A stretch of 64,000 nucleotides of DNA, taken from the NCBI RefSeq assembly GCF_003387615.1, contig NZ_QUNS01000007.1, positions 1 to 64,000 of the forward strand, written 5' to 3'. Below are positions 7,515-15,963 of this stretch, piece by piece. A program made the position numbers and the translations under genes. Below the pieces are notes generated by a model. It did no database searches and was not told where the DNA came from. It saw only the letters and a program-made list of their open reading frames with translations. Each line of letters begins with the position of its first letter. The first letter of the stretch is position 1. The DNA is from Tenacibaculum gallaicum (lineage in GTDB: Bacteria; Bacteroidota; Bacteroidia; Flavobacteriales; Flavobacteriaceae).

Positions 7515-10493
7515 ATGCAAAACAAAGGATTAATTAAATTATTTGCTATACTTTTTGGTTTGGTAAGTATTTATCAATTATCGTTTACGTTCTTTGCCAA
7601 TAAGGTAGAAGATAGTGCGAAACAGTATGCTAAGGCTAATGTTAGTGATAACAATGGTAGAGCTTTGGCTAGATATGAAAGAAAATACTTAGATAGCGTA
7701 GCTAACAAGGAGGTAGTAGATTTGTGGTTTACACAATACACTTATAATGACGTCAGAAACAAGGAAATGAACCTTGGTCTTGATTTAAAGGGGGGTATCA
7801 ATGCAATTTTACAGGTATCTGTAAAAGATATCTTAATCGGATTATCTAACGATTCTCAAAACACAACTTTTAAGCAAGCATTAGCTAATGCTGATGAAGC
7901 TCAAAAAGACAGTCAAGAGAATTATTTAGATTTATTCTACAACGAGTTCGAAAAATTGAGTAATGGCAGCCTTAAATTAAGCGACCCAAGTATTTTTGGA
8001 ACGAAAGCTTTACGTGATAAAATAGACTTCAACAAAACAAACGAGCAGGTTAAATCGACTTTACAAGAAGAAATCAACACTTCTATCAACACTGCTTTTG
8101 AAGTATTACGTAGCCGTATTGATAAATTTGGAGTTGTACAACCAAATATTCAACGAATCGGAAACTCTGGTAGAATTCAGGTAGAATTACCAGGAGCAAA
8201 AGATATTGATCGTGCTAAAAAACTTTTACAAAGCACAGCTGAATTACAATTTTGGGAAGTACATACTAATGCTGACGTTCAAAATTTTTTCTTTACAGCC
8301 AATGCTAAAGTTGCTGAAATGTTAAAAGATGACTCAGCTACTAAACAAGTTAAAGACACAGCTAAAGCAGACAACGATATTGATGACTTATTAGGTGAAT
8401 CTGCTGACTCAACAAATGTTGAAACTCAAAAGAATTTATTTACTTACTTATTCCCAAATGTGGCTCAAAGCCCACAGCAAGTAAGTTCTTTAGTTGCGCA
8501 AGCTAGGGTTCAAGATACAGCGAAAGTAAATAGTTTCTTACACAACAAAGAGGTAAGAGCTTTATTACCTAATAACTTAAAATACACTAAGTTTTTATGG
8601 GATTACAAGTCTCAAGCTGGTGCTGATGGAACAGAAATTATTGGTTTATATGCAATTAAATCTAACAGAAAAGACAAAGCTCCTATTGATGGAGATGTGA
8701 TTGCTGATGCTAAACAGGATTACGACCAATTAAGTAAGCCTGTTGTATCAATGTTAATGAATGGTTCTGGTTCTAAGCAATGGGCTAAAATGACTAGCGA
8801 AAATGTTGGTAAGTTTGTTGCTGTTGTTTTAGATGACTACGTATATACTGCTCCTGTTGTAAATGGTGTAATTCCTAATGGTAGTACTCAAATATCAGGA
8901 GGTACGATGACTGTTACAGAAGCACAAGATATTGCAACAGTTTTAAAAGCTGGTAAATTACCTGCTCCTGCAAGAGCAATCCAAATGGAAGTAGTAGGGC
9001 CTTCATTAGGTAAGGAATCTATTGATGCGAGTATATGGTCTTTCGGACTAGCTATTATTTTAGTCTTAGTTTGGATGTTCTTATACTACGGTAAAGCTGG
9101 TATCTATGCTAATATTGCCCTAGTAGTGAACATTTTATTTATCTATGGTTGGTTAGCTTCTTTTGGAGCTGTTTTAACATTACCTGGTATTGCGGGTATT
9201 ATCTTAACCATAGGTATGTCTGTAGATGCCAATGTAATTATTTTCGAAAGAATTAAAGAAGCCTTAAATGGTGGTAAAAACTTAGGTGAATCAGTAGAAG
9301 AAGGGTTTAGTTTTAAAGGAGCTTTATCTGCTATTATTGATGCTAACATTACCACGTTCTTAACAGGTGTTATCTTATTTGTTTTTGGTACTGGACCTAT
9401 TAAAGGTTTTGCTTACACTTTAATGCTAGGTATTGGTACTTCATTATTTACAGCCATTTTTATTACTCGTTTATTTATAGATGGTGCTGTTAGCAAAGGA
9501 AGTAATTTAACATTTAACACTAACATATCTAAAAACTGGTTTAAAAACATTAGTATTGAATTCCTACAAAAGCGCAAGATTGCTTATATCATTTCAGGAT
9601 TCTTTATTGCAATAAGTTTAGTCTCTATTTTTACTGTAGGTTTAAAGCAAGGAGTTGATTTTAAAGGAGGGCGTTCATATGTGGTTCGCTTTGATGAAGC
9701 TATGAAAGGTAACGAAGTAGCTGACGCTTTAAAAGACGTATTTGGAACTGCTCCGGAAGTAAAAACTTATGGTTCTGATCACCAATTAAAAATTACTACT
9801 GCTTTTAAAATTGATGAAGTAGGTACTGAAGTTGATGAAACTGTACAAAGCGCTCTATATAACGGTTTAAAACCCTACTTAGGAGATACAACTTACGAAA
9901 ATTTCAAGCCTGGTTTTGAAAAAGCAGGAAATGGAATTATGAGTTATATGAAAGTAGAACCTACCATTGCCGATGATATTAAGCAATCCGCTTTATGGGC
10001 AGTATTAGGGTCGTTAATCGTAGTATTCTTATATATCTTATTACGTTTTAGAAAAATGGCGTATTCTATCGGTGCAGTAGTAGCTGTTTTCCACGATGTA
10101 TTGGTAGTATTAGGTGTATTCTCTTTACTTTACAAATTTATGCCATTTGATATGGAAATCGGTCAGTCATTCATTGCAGCTATCTTAACTGTAGTAGGAT
10201 ATTCATTGAACGATACCGTGGTTATTTTTGATAGAATTAGAGAATTTACCGAAGGTAAAAATACAGTTACTGCTAACTTAGTTAACAAAGCATTAAGCAG
10301 TACGTTAGGAAGAACTATCAACACCTCTTTAACAACATTATTAGTAATGTTAGCTATTTTCTTCTTTGGGGGAGATAGTATTAAAGGATTTATGTTCGCA
10401 TTAATCGTAGGTGTAGTAGTAGGTACTTATTCTTCTCTATTTGTTGCAACGCCAATTATGTTTGACGTTTCTAAAAAAGAAGAAAACAAGTAA
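7515..10493 (+). CDS. secDF: protein translocase subunits SecD and SecF fused (SecDF)
   Basis: This inner-membrane protein helps complete Sec-dependent export using the proton gradient. At 992 residues it carries both halves in one chain. The SecD half has an N-terminal helix, LGLDLKGGI near 90, a long periplasmic P1 domain and six helices with MSVDANVIIFERIKEAL. The SecF half has a second GVDFKGG motif near 720, a smaller periplasmic domain, and six helices including YSLNDTVVIFDRIRE. Fused SecDF is the usual form in Bacteroidota. The P1 domain has an acidic insertion near 275-300. The gene has its own promoter and terminator. Confidence 0.96.
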   Translation: MQNKGLIKLFAILFGLVSIYQLSFTFFANKVEDSAKQYAKANVSDNNGRALARYERKYLDSVANKEVVDLWFTQYTYNDVRNKEMNLGLDLKGGINAILQVSVKDILIGLSNDSQNTTFKQALANADEAQKDSQENYLDLFYNEFEKLSNGSLKLSDPSIFGTKALRDKIDFNKTNEQVKSTLQEEINTSINTAFEVLRSRIDKFGVVQPNIQRIGNSGRIQVELPGAKDIDRAKKLLQSTAELQFWEVHTNADVQNFFFTANAKVAEMLKDDSATKQVKDTAKADNDIDDLLGESADSTNVETQKNLFTYLFPNVAQSPQQVSSLVAQARVQDTAKVNSFLHNKEVRALLPNNLKYTKFLWDYKSQAGADGTEIIGLYAIKSNRKDKAPIDGDVIADAKQDYDQLSKPVVSMLMNGSGSKQWAKMTSENVGKFVAVVLDDYVYTAPVVNGVIPNGSTQISGGTMTVTEAQDIATVLKAGKLPAPARAIQMEVVGPSLGKESIDASIWSFGLAIILVLVWMFLYYGKAGIYANIALVVNILFIYGWLASFGAVLTLPGIAGIILTIGMSVDANVIIFERIKEALNGGKNLGESVEEGFSFKGALSAIIDANITTFLTGVILFVFGTGPIKGFAYTLMLGIGTSLFTAIFITRLFIDGAVSKGSNLTFNTNISKNWFKNISIEFLQKRKIAYIISGFFIAISLVSIFTVGLKQGVDFKGGRSYVVRFDEAMKGNEVADALKDVFGTAPEVKTYGSDHQLKITTAFKIDEVGTEVDETVQSALYNGLKPYLGDTTYENFKPGFEKAGNGIMSYMKVEPTIADDIKQSALWAVLGSLIVVFLYILLRFRKMAYSIGAVVAVFHDVLVVLGVFSLLYKFMPFDMEIGQSFIAAILTVVGYSLNDTVVIFDRIREFTEGKNTVTANLVNKALSSTLGRTINTSLTTLLVMLAIFFFGGDSIKGFMFALIVGVVVGTYSSLFVATPIMFDVSKKEENK

Positions 10494-10510
10494 CTCATAT
10501 AAAAACATAC

Positions 10511-10548
10511 ATAAAACCGTTTTGAATAAACTTCAAAACGGTTTTTTC
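10511..10548 (+). terminator. secDF terminator
   Basis: AAAACCGTTTTGA and TCAAAACGGTTTT form a perfect 13-bp stem around ATAAACT, followed by T residues. Confidence 0.85.
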
Positions 10549-10565
10549 ATTTAATATCAAGCAAC

Positions 10566-10573
10566 TATCTTTG
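10566..10573 (+). promoter_or_regulatory. hpt-adk promoter, nearly leaderless
   Basis: TATCTTTG matches the -7 box exactly and ends only 7 bp before the ATG at 10581. The transcript should therefore begin at or within one or two bases of the start codon. Confidence 0.65.
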
Positions 10574-10580
10574 CAGTCTG

Positions 10581-11699
10581 ATGAAAATTACAAAACTCCA
10601 CGATTTATACTTTAAAGAATTTATTTCAGCTGATGAAATTTCTACTACTGTAAGCTCTTTGGCTGAACAGTTAAAAAACGATTTACCTTCAAATGAAGTT
10701 CCTATTTTTATAGGTATTTTAAACGGGTGTTTTGTTTTTAGTGCTGATTTTTTACGCCAATATAAAGGAAACTGTGAAATTAGCTTTGTTAAACTGTCTT
10801 CTTACCAAGGCACATCTTCAACAGAAAATGTAAAGAGTTTAATTGGTCTTAACGAAGATTTATCTGGTCGTACTGTTGTAATTTTAGAAGATATTATTGA
10901 TACTGGTACAACCCTTCAAGAGATTTATGAAATCTTTAAAACAAAAAACATAAAAGAATTAAAAATAGTAACACTTTTTTACAAGCCTGATGTTTATCGT
11001 AAAGAGTTACATATAGACTATATCGGAAAAAGTATTGACGATAAATTTATTGTAGGTTATGGATTAGATTACAAAGGTTATGGTAGAAATTTGCCTGCTA
11101 TTTATCAATTAACAACACAACCCAATATGAAAAACGTCGTATTATTCGGCCCTCCTGGTGCAGGAAAAGGTACTCAAGCAGAAGTTTTAAAAGAAAAATA
11201 TAATTTAATACATATTTCAACTGGAGAAGTTTTCCGATTTAATATCAAAAATGAAACTGAACTAGGTGTATTAGCAAAAAAATATATTGATGCTGGAGAT
11301 TTAGTTCCTGATGAAGTTACCATTAACATGTTAAAAGAGGAGGTAAATAAAAATGCCGATGCTGCTGGGTTTATTTTTGATGGCTTCCCTCGTACAGAAT
11401 CACAAGCAGAAGCGTTAGATACTTTTTTAGCTGAAAAAGGTGAACGTATTAACGGAATGGTTGCTTTAGAAGTACCAGAAGATTTATTGGTTGAACGTTT
11501 ACTAGAAAGAGGAAAAACTAGTGGTCGTTCAGACGATATGGATGAAAGTAAAATCCGTAACCGTTTTAACGAATATAACACTAAAACAGCTATTTTAAAA
11601 GAGTATTACAACACACAAGGCAATTACTATGGTGTAAACGGTGTTGGTTCTATTGAAGAGATTACACAGCGTTTATCTGACGTATTTGATACGTTATAA
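10581..11699 (+). CDS. hpt-adk: fused hypoxanthine phosphoribosyltransferase - adenylate kinase
   Basis: One uninterrupted 372-residue frame carries two enzymes. Residues 1 to about 176 are a purine phosphoribosyltransferase with the PRPP loop ILEDIIDTGTT (102-111) and the C-terminal KYGLDY-like segment VGYGLDYKGYGRNLP; it salvages hypoxanthine or guanine to IMP or GMP. Residues 183-372 are a short-lid adenylate kinase with the P-loop GPPGAGKGT (190-198), DGFPRT and the arginines ERGKTSGRSDD. The linker is only about six residues (LTTQPN). An in-frame ATG at 11127 starts the canonical adenylate kinase sequence MKNVVLFG, so internal initiation could also release free Adk. No stop or frameshift separates the two domains. 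Confidence 0.93.
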   Translation: MKITKLHDLYFKEFISADEISTTVSSLAEQLKNDLPSNEVPIFIGILNGCFVFSADFLRQYKGNCEISFVKLSSYQGTSSTENVKSLIGLNEDLSGRTVVILEDIIDTGTTLQEIYEIFKTKNIKELKIVTLFYKPDVYRKELHIDYIGKSIDDKFIVGYGLDYKGYGRNLPAIYQLTTQPNMKNVVLFGPPGAGKGTQAEVLKEKYNLIHISTGEVFRFNIKNETELGVLAKKYIDAGDLVPDEVTINMLKEEVNKNADAAGFIFDGFPRTESQAEALDTFLAEKGERINGMVALEVPEDLLVERLLERGKTSGRSDDMDESKIRNRFNEYNTKTAILKEYYNTQGNYYGVNGVGSIEEITQRLSDVFDTL

Positions 11700-11771
11700 A
11701 TTACAATACATTATAATTTCCTGTAAAAACAAGAAATTCACCGTATTAAAGAATATAATTTTAACAAGATT

Positions 11772-11789
11772 CCTACTTTCGTAGGAACA
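11772..11789 (+). promoter_or_regulatory. hairpin in front of obg
   Basis: TTCCTAC and GTAGGAA form a perfect 7-bp stem around TTTC, about 14 nt before the obg ATG. TACTTTCG inside it resembles a degenerate TAnnTTTG box. It could be a leader hairpin, an operator or a weak promoter. Confidence 0.35.
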
Positions 11790-11803
11790 ACATTATAGAA
11801 GAG

Positions 11804-12793
11804 ATGACTGAAGGAAATTTTGTCGACTATATTAAAATTTACGCATCATCCGGTAAAGGTGGGCGTGGATCTGCACACCTGCACCGAGAAAAATTCGTTG
11901 CTAAAGGTGGTCCTGATGGTGGAGATGGTGGTCGTGGCGGACACGTAATTATTCGTGGCGATAAAAATATGTGGACACTTTTTCATTTAAAGTTTAAACG
12001 TCATTTTAGAGCTGAACACGGTGGTGACGGTAGCAGCAGCCGAAGCACAGGTTTTGATGGTAACGATGTTATTATTCCTGTTCCTTTAGGAACTATTATC
12101 CGAGATGCTGATACCGACGAAATTTTATATGAAGTAATAGATGATGGTGAGGAAATCATCTTATTAGAAGGAGGTAAAGGTGGTCGTGGTAACTGGCATT
12201 TTAAGTCACCTACCAACCAAACTCCTCGCTACGCTCAACCAGGTATTGACGGTCTAGAAGGTTGGTATCGTATCGAATTGAAAGTTTTAGCTGACGTTGG
12301 TTTAGTAGGTTTCCCAAATGCTGGAAAATCTACTTTATTATCGGTAATAACTGCAGCAAAACCAAAAATTGCTGATTACGCTTTTACAACCTTAAAACCT
12401 AACTTAGGAATTGTAGAATACAGAAATCATCAAAGTTTTGTAATGGCAGATATTCCTGGAATTATTGAAGGTGCTGCAGAAGGAAAAGGTTTAGGGCATC
12501 ATTTTTTACGTCATATCGAACGTAACTCTACCCTACTCTTTTTAATTCCTGCTGATAGTGAGGATATAAAAAAGGAATATGAAATCTTACTGAATGAACT
12601 TCGCAAACACAATCCTGAATTGTTGGATAAAGATCGTTTGTTAGCCGTTTCTAAATCAGATATGTTAGACGACGAATTGAAAGAAGAAATTAAACAAGAT
12701 TTACCAGAAGGTATTGAAGCCTTATTTATCTCCTCTGTAGCCCAACAGGGCTTAATGGAGTTGAAAGATAAACTCTGGCAAATGTTGAATTAA
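11804..12793 (+). CDS. obg: GTPase Obg
   Basis: An essential ribosome-associated GTPase involved in late 50S assembly and stress signalling. The 329 residues comprise the glycine-rich Obg domain (about 1-158; [32 protein letters not shown]) and a G domain with G1 [12 protein letters not shown]3 DIPGIIEGA and NKxD-like SKSD. The extra C-terminal OCT domain of some species is absent, as is normal in Bacteroidota. The ATG at 11804 gives the family start [13 protein letters not shown]. It lies 104 bp after hpt-adk. Confidence 0.96.
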   Translation: MTEGNFVDYIKIYASSGKGGRGSAHLHREKFVAKGGPDGGDGGRGGHVIIRGDKNMWTLFHLKFKRHFRAEHGGDGSSSRSTGFDGNDVIIPVPLGTIIRDADTDEILYEVIDDGEEIILLEGGKGGRGNWHFKSPTNQTPRYAQPGIDGLEGWYRIELKVLADVGLVGFPNAGKSTLLSVITAAKPKIADYAFTTLKPNLGIVEYRNHQSFVMADIPGIIEGAAEGKGLGHHFLRHIERNSTLLFLIPADSEDIKKEYEILLNELRKHNPELLDKDRLLAVSKSDMLDDELKEEIKQDLPEGIEALFISSVAQQGLMELKDKLWQMLN

Positions 12794-12816
12794 TTATTTT
12801 CAACAAGATAAACTTT

Positions 12817-12847
12817 AAAAAAAACACCTCTACGAGGTGTTTTTTTT
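12817..12847. terminator. bidirectional terminator
   Basis: ACACCTC-TAC-GAGGTGT with A/T runs on both sides serves the convergent obg and M48-like peptidase genes. Its right arm touches the stop codon of the minus-strand gene. Confidence 0.85.
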
Positions 12848-13475
12848 AATCCATATTCCAGATTTTTCCAAATATTTCTTTAAAGGATTCATCAGCATTT
12901 TCTTGAGTACTATTATCTATATACTCACTCATTAGTGCCACTCTATCTACAGCGCTTGGATGTGTAAATATTTCTGGTCCTAATAAAGATTGAACTACTT
13001 CTAAGTTCTGTTTTAATTCTTCTCCTAAAACTTTTTCTTTAGTTAACATTAAATGTATAGCTATTAAATCTGCTAAATACTCTGCCTTTTTGTAATCATT
13101 TGTTTTAATTCCAGAAGGTATTTGCGAACCTAATTCAAACTTTTTTGCTTGATTAAGTGTTACAATATGACCTATCTCATGAGATAATACATAAACTTTT
13201 ATATACTCTTTATCATAGTCTACCAAGCCTTGACTTACTTCAATATAACTGTCTGCTGCTCCAGCATTAATAGAGTTATCTTCTTTGTCTATCCTAAACT
13301 CATTAGGTATTTGTATATCTTTGTACGAACTAAATAAAGGTTTTATTCTTTCTTGATACAGTTTATTTAGCTGTTCTTCTTTTGTCAGCTCTACAATTAT
13401 ATCTTCGTTTTTTATAGCACTTGTTTTACAGCCAATTAGTAAAATAGCTATTAGTAATATGGTTATTTTTTTCAT
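12846..13475 (-). CDS. M48-like zinc metallopeptidase lipoprotein
   Basis: A 209-residue predicted lipoprotein: signal peptide with lipobox ILLIGC (Cys16). The zinc site HEIGH is at 99-103 in the context YVLSHEIGHIV. A downstream EYLAD segment can supply the third ligand, and HPSAVDRVALM near 178 resembles the substrate-side HPxxxxR motif of M48 proteases. It is shorter than HtpX and BepA and lacks TPR repeats. The likely role is envelope protein quality control, but the substrate is unknown. It is monocistronic. Confidence 0.82.
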   Translation of the reverse strand: MKKITILLIAILLIGCKTSAIKNEDIIVELTKEEQLNKLYQERIKPLFSSYKDIQIPNEFRIDKEDNSINAGAADSYIEVSQGLVDYDKEYIKVYVLSHEIGHIVTLNQAKKFELGSQIPSGIKTNDYKKAEYLADLIAIHLMLTKEKVLGEELKQNLEVVQSLLGPEIFTHPSAVDRVALMSEYIDNSTQENADESFKEIFGKIWNMD

Positions 13476-13491
13476 AATAATAAATTTGCAT

Positions 13492-13524
13492 AAAAAAACA
13501 CCCTTAAAATAAATCTTAAGAGTG
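13492..13524 (-). terminator. terminator of the SusCD operon
   Basis: On the minus strand, CACTCTTAA and TTAAGGGTG pair, and seven T residues follow. It lies about 20 bp past the stop of the last operon gene. Confidence 0.75.
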
Positions 13525-13545
13525 CTTAACTAGGGGAATAATCAA

Positions 13546-14559
13546 TTAATCAAAATAAGTGTACGTAATGTCAGTGTTAATGAATCCAAATACTACATAT
13601 GATGCTGTTACTGGGTAGTTATCTGTATTATACGTATATGTTACAGGTGTATCACTTGAAAAACTTCCTTGTGCTGGATTATTAATATTTACTCCATCTA
13701 ACCCTGTTCCTACGTTAATTTTAGCAAAAGCTGAAGGATATACTCCTTTAAAAGGATTATTTTTGTCATCATATGTGTTTTCTAATGTTCCAGTTCCAAT
13801 AGTTTGAGACTTTACATTCCCTTCTTCATTGTATGTATAACTTGTATTAGTTACTTTGTCATTTTCTTTGTTTACTCTTTCTTTCTTTTCTAATCTATTA
13901 TCCGCATCGTAAGTATAAGTGTAAGTATAAATTTCTTTTCCATCTTCTTTTTCAATAGCGCTTACAATTAAACCTGCATCATTGTAGGTATAGATAGTAC
14001 TTTTTGCATCAGTTTTAACTTCAATTACTTGGTTTTTGTCATCATATACCAATGTGTACGTTGTGGTTGCTCCTCCTTCTTCAATTGCGTATGATTTAAT
14101 AAAATTAGATACATCATCATACGTATAAGTAGTTAGGCTCTCACTATAATCATCTTTAAAAAGGAAGGTTTGAATTTTTGAACCACTACCTACTTCTCCA
14201 CGAATATTAATAGTAACATTGTATACTTTCTCATCACCATTTTCTGCAGTAACAGTAAAAGGCATTGCTTCACCGTCAACAAAATTTACCGCTTCTCCTG
14301 AGGCTGGTGAAATAGTAGCTTTATCTGATATGGTAATATTAGGAACTAAACCTGTAATATCTGTTTTAAAAGGAACACTTATTGTAATGTTATTTCCTAA
14401 ATCGTATATAACATCATCTTCACTTAAGCCTTCAAAGTTTATTTTAAGACTTGTAATACTGTTTAAAGATGATTGTACTACTTTATCGTTATCATCACTA
14501 GAGCAGCTTACTATTACAAGTGCAATAATTAAAGACAAAAAAGGGAAAACTTTTTTCAT
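13546..14559 (-). CDS. lipoprotein with DUF5018-like and YD-like repeats
   Basis: A 337-residue lipoprotein with signal and lipobox LIIALVIVSC (Cys19) followed by SSDDND, a typical surface-export signal of Bacteroidota lipoproteins. Residues about 30-115 form a beta-sandwich module with ITISVPFKTDITGLVP and FTVTAENGDEKVYNVTI, like DUF5018 domains. Residues 130-337 contain repeated YTYDD/YTYNE/YTYNTD units reminiscent of YD repeats. It follows SusD by 76 bp as the last gene of the operon, so it is probably a surface accessory of the uptake system, perhaps for substrate binding. The substrate cannot be told. Confidence 0.78.
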   Translation of the reverse strand: MKKVFPFLSLIIALVIVSCSSDDNDKVVQSSLNSITSLKINFEGLSEDDVIYDLGNNITISVPFKTDITGLVPNITISDKATISPASGEAVNFVDGEAMPFTVTAENGDEKVYNVTINIRGEVGSGSKIQTFLFKDDYSESLTTYTYDDVSNFIKSYAIEEGGATTTYTLVYDDKNQVIEVKTDAKSTIYTYNDAGLIVSAIEKEDGKEIYTYTYTYDADNRLEKKERVNKENDKVTNTSYTYNEEGNVKSQTIGTGTLENTYDDKNNPFKGVYPSAFAKINVGTGLDGVNINNPAQGSFSSDTPVTYTYNTDNYPVTASYVVFGFINTDITYTYFD

Positions 14560-14635
14560 AATGTAAATATTTAAATAATTAGTAATTAAGTATCAATTTA
14601 TTTTTATCCGTTTGATACTTGCCGGATATTTTATT

Positions 14636-15952
14636 TTAAAAATTTGGGTTGTTTATCTTAGCATCGTTAGGAAACTGTACAACATACCTACTGTCATTTT
14701 TATTTAGGGTATAATTTTTTCCTTCGTACCACTTTGTTATTTCAGGTTGCGTAGTTCTTTTTAAGTCATTCCAACGTTGCCCCTCAATTGCAAATTCACG
14801 TGCACGCTCGTCTAATATTTCTTCATATAACTGTTGCTTTGTTAATGAATTAATATAAGTGGTATAAGTTGTAACTTTAGTTGGTGTATACCTGTTCTTT
14901 ACTAATACTAACAGTTGCTCTTTTGCAAATGTTAATTCGTTTAATTGTGTATACGCTTCTGCTAAGGTTAAGTATAGTTCAGCTACTCTGAAAGTTGATT
15001 TGTACTTAATGTCTGCTGTTTTAGCAGCTCTGTAAACTGTTCCGTCTTTCTTAAAGTAAATATTAAATCTTAAATCGTTTATTCTATCATATTTATTTAA
15101 AAATTGATCAGAAATAGAAGCATCGGTAGTGATATTATTAGAAGATACTATGTCTAACGCCAAAATAGATTCTATTGAATTAAACTCTGAAGGCATCATG
15201 GAATTATCTGAATTTAAATCTTGTATTGTATTTTTTATGGTTAAGGCTTCTTTACTTGCGTCAATAGCTTTTTGCCACTCCTTTTTATACAAATACACTC
15301 TAGCTTTTAGACTTTTTAAGGCAATTTTTGAAAATCTATAGTTAAAACCAGAAGCTTGCTGTTCTATATTTAAACGTGCTTCGGCATTAGAAAGATCACT
15401 TAATATTTGTGTATATACTTCTTCTACTGATTGAATGTCATACTTTTGGTCTAAGTTATATTCAGTAACTATAGGAACTCCATTATCATTACTTGCAGTT
15501 GTTGTATCATATGCCTTTGCATACAAATTAATTAACTGAAAATATTGTAGTGCTCGTAAAGCGTAAGCTTCCCCAACTAATTGGGTAATTGCTGTTGCGT
15601 CTCCAGTAATTTCTGTTTCTTTTTCTATAACATGATTTGCATGAAAAATTATTTTATAGAAACTAGCATACGAAAAAGGTGTTGTTAGTGGTGACGCACT
15701 GGCATCATTCCAAATAAAAAGATCTTCGTACAGTTCAGACGCAAAAGACGCTTTAGTTAATTGAAGCTCATCTCCTCTATAAGTAGTTAATATATAGTTG
15801 TTTTTTTCTGTTGCATAAGCTGTTGTTAAAAAGCTTCTATAATCTTCAACCGATTTTGGTATTACTTGTCCTACTGGCTCTATATCTAAGTAATCATCAC
15901 AAGAAACAATGCTTACTATGCTAATTAATAATATGTATATATGTTTTTTCAT
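14636..15952 (-). CDS. SusD/RagB family outer-membrane lipoprotein
   Basis: SusD proteins are surface lids that capture ligand for their SusC partner. The 438-residue product has a lipoprotein signal with Cys18 before DDYLDIEPVG. It then has the helical TPR-like SusD fold (ALRALQYFQLINLYAKAYD, LSNAEARL, LKARVYLYKKEWQKAIDASKEAL) and the family-typical C-terminus with LTLAEAYTQ and ILDERAREFAIEGQRWNDLKR. It starts 11 bp after SusC, the standard pairing. The absence of CAZyme genes and the presence of a protease gene upstream point to a peptide or protein substrate, which is an inference. Confidence 0.93.
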   Translation of the reverse strand: MKKHIYILLISIVSIVSCDDYLDIEPVGQVIPKSVEDYRSFLTTAYATEKNNYILTTYRGDELQLTKASFASELYEDLFIWNDASASPLTTPFSYASFYKIIFHANHVIEKETEITGDATAITQLVGEAYALRALQYFQLINLYAKAYDTTTASNDNGVPIVTEYNLDQKYDIQSVEEVYTQILSDLSNAEARLNIEQQASGFNYRFSKIALKSLKARVYLYKKEWQKAIDASKEALTIKNTIQDLNSDNSMMPSEFNSIESILALDIVSSNNITTDASISDQFLNKYDRINDLRFNIYFKKDGTVYRAAKTADIKYKSTFRVAELYLTLAEAYTQLNELTFAKEQLLVLVKNRYTPTKVTTYTTYINSLTKQQLYEEILDERAREFAIEGQRWNDLKRTTQPEITKWYEGKNYTLNKNDSRYVVQFPNDAKINNPNF

Positions 15953-15963
15953 TTCTGTATTTT

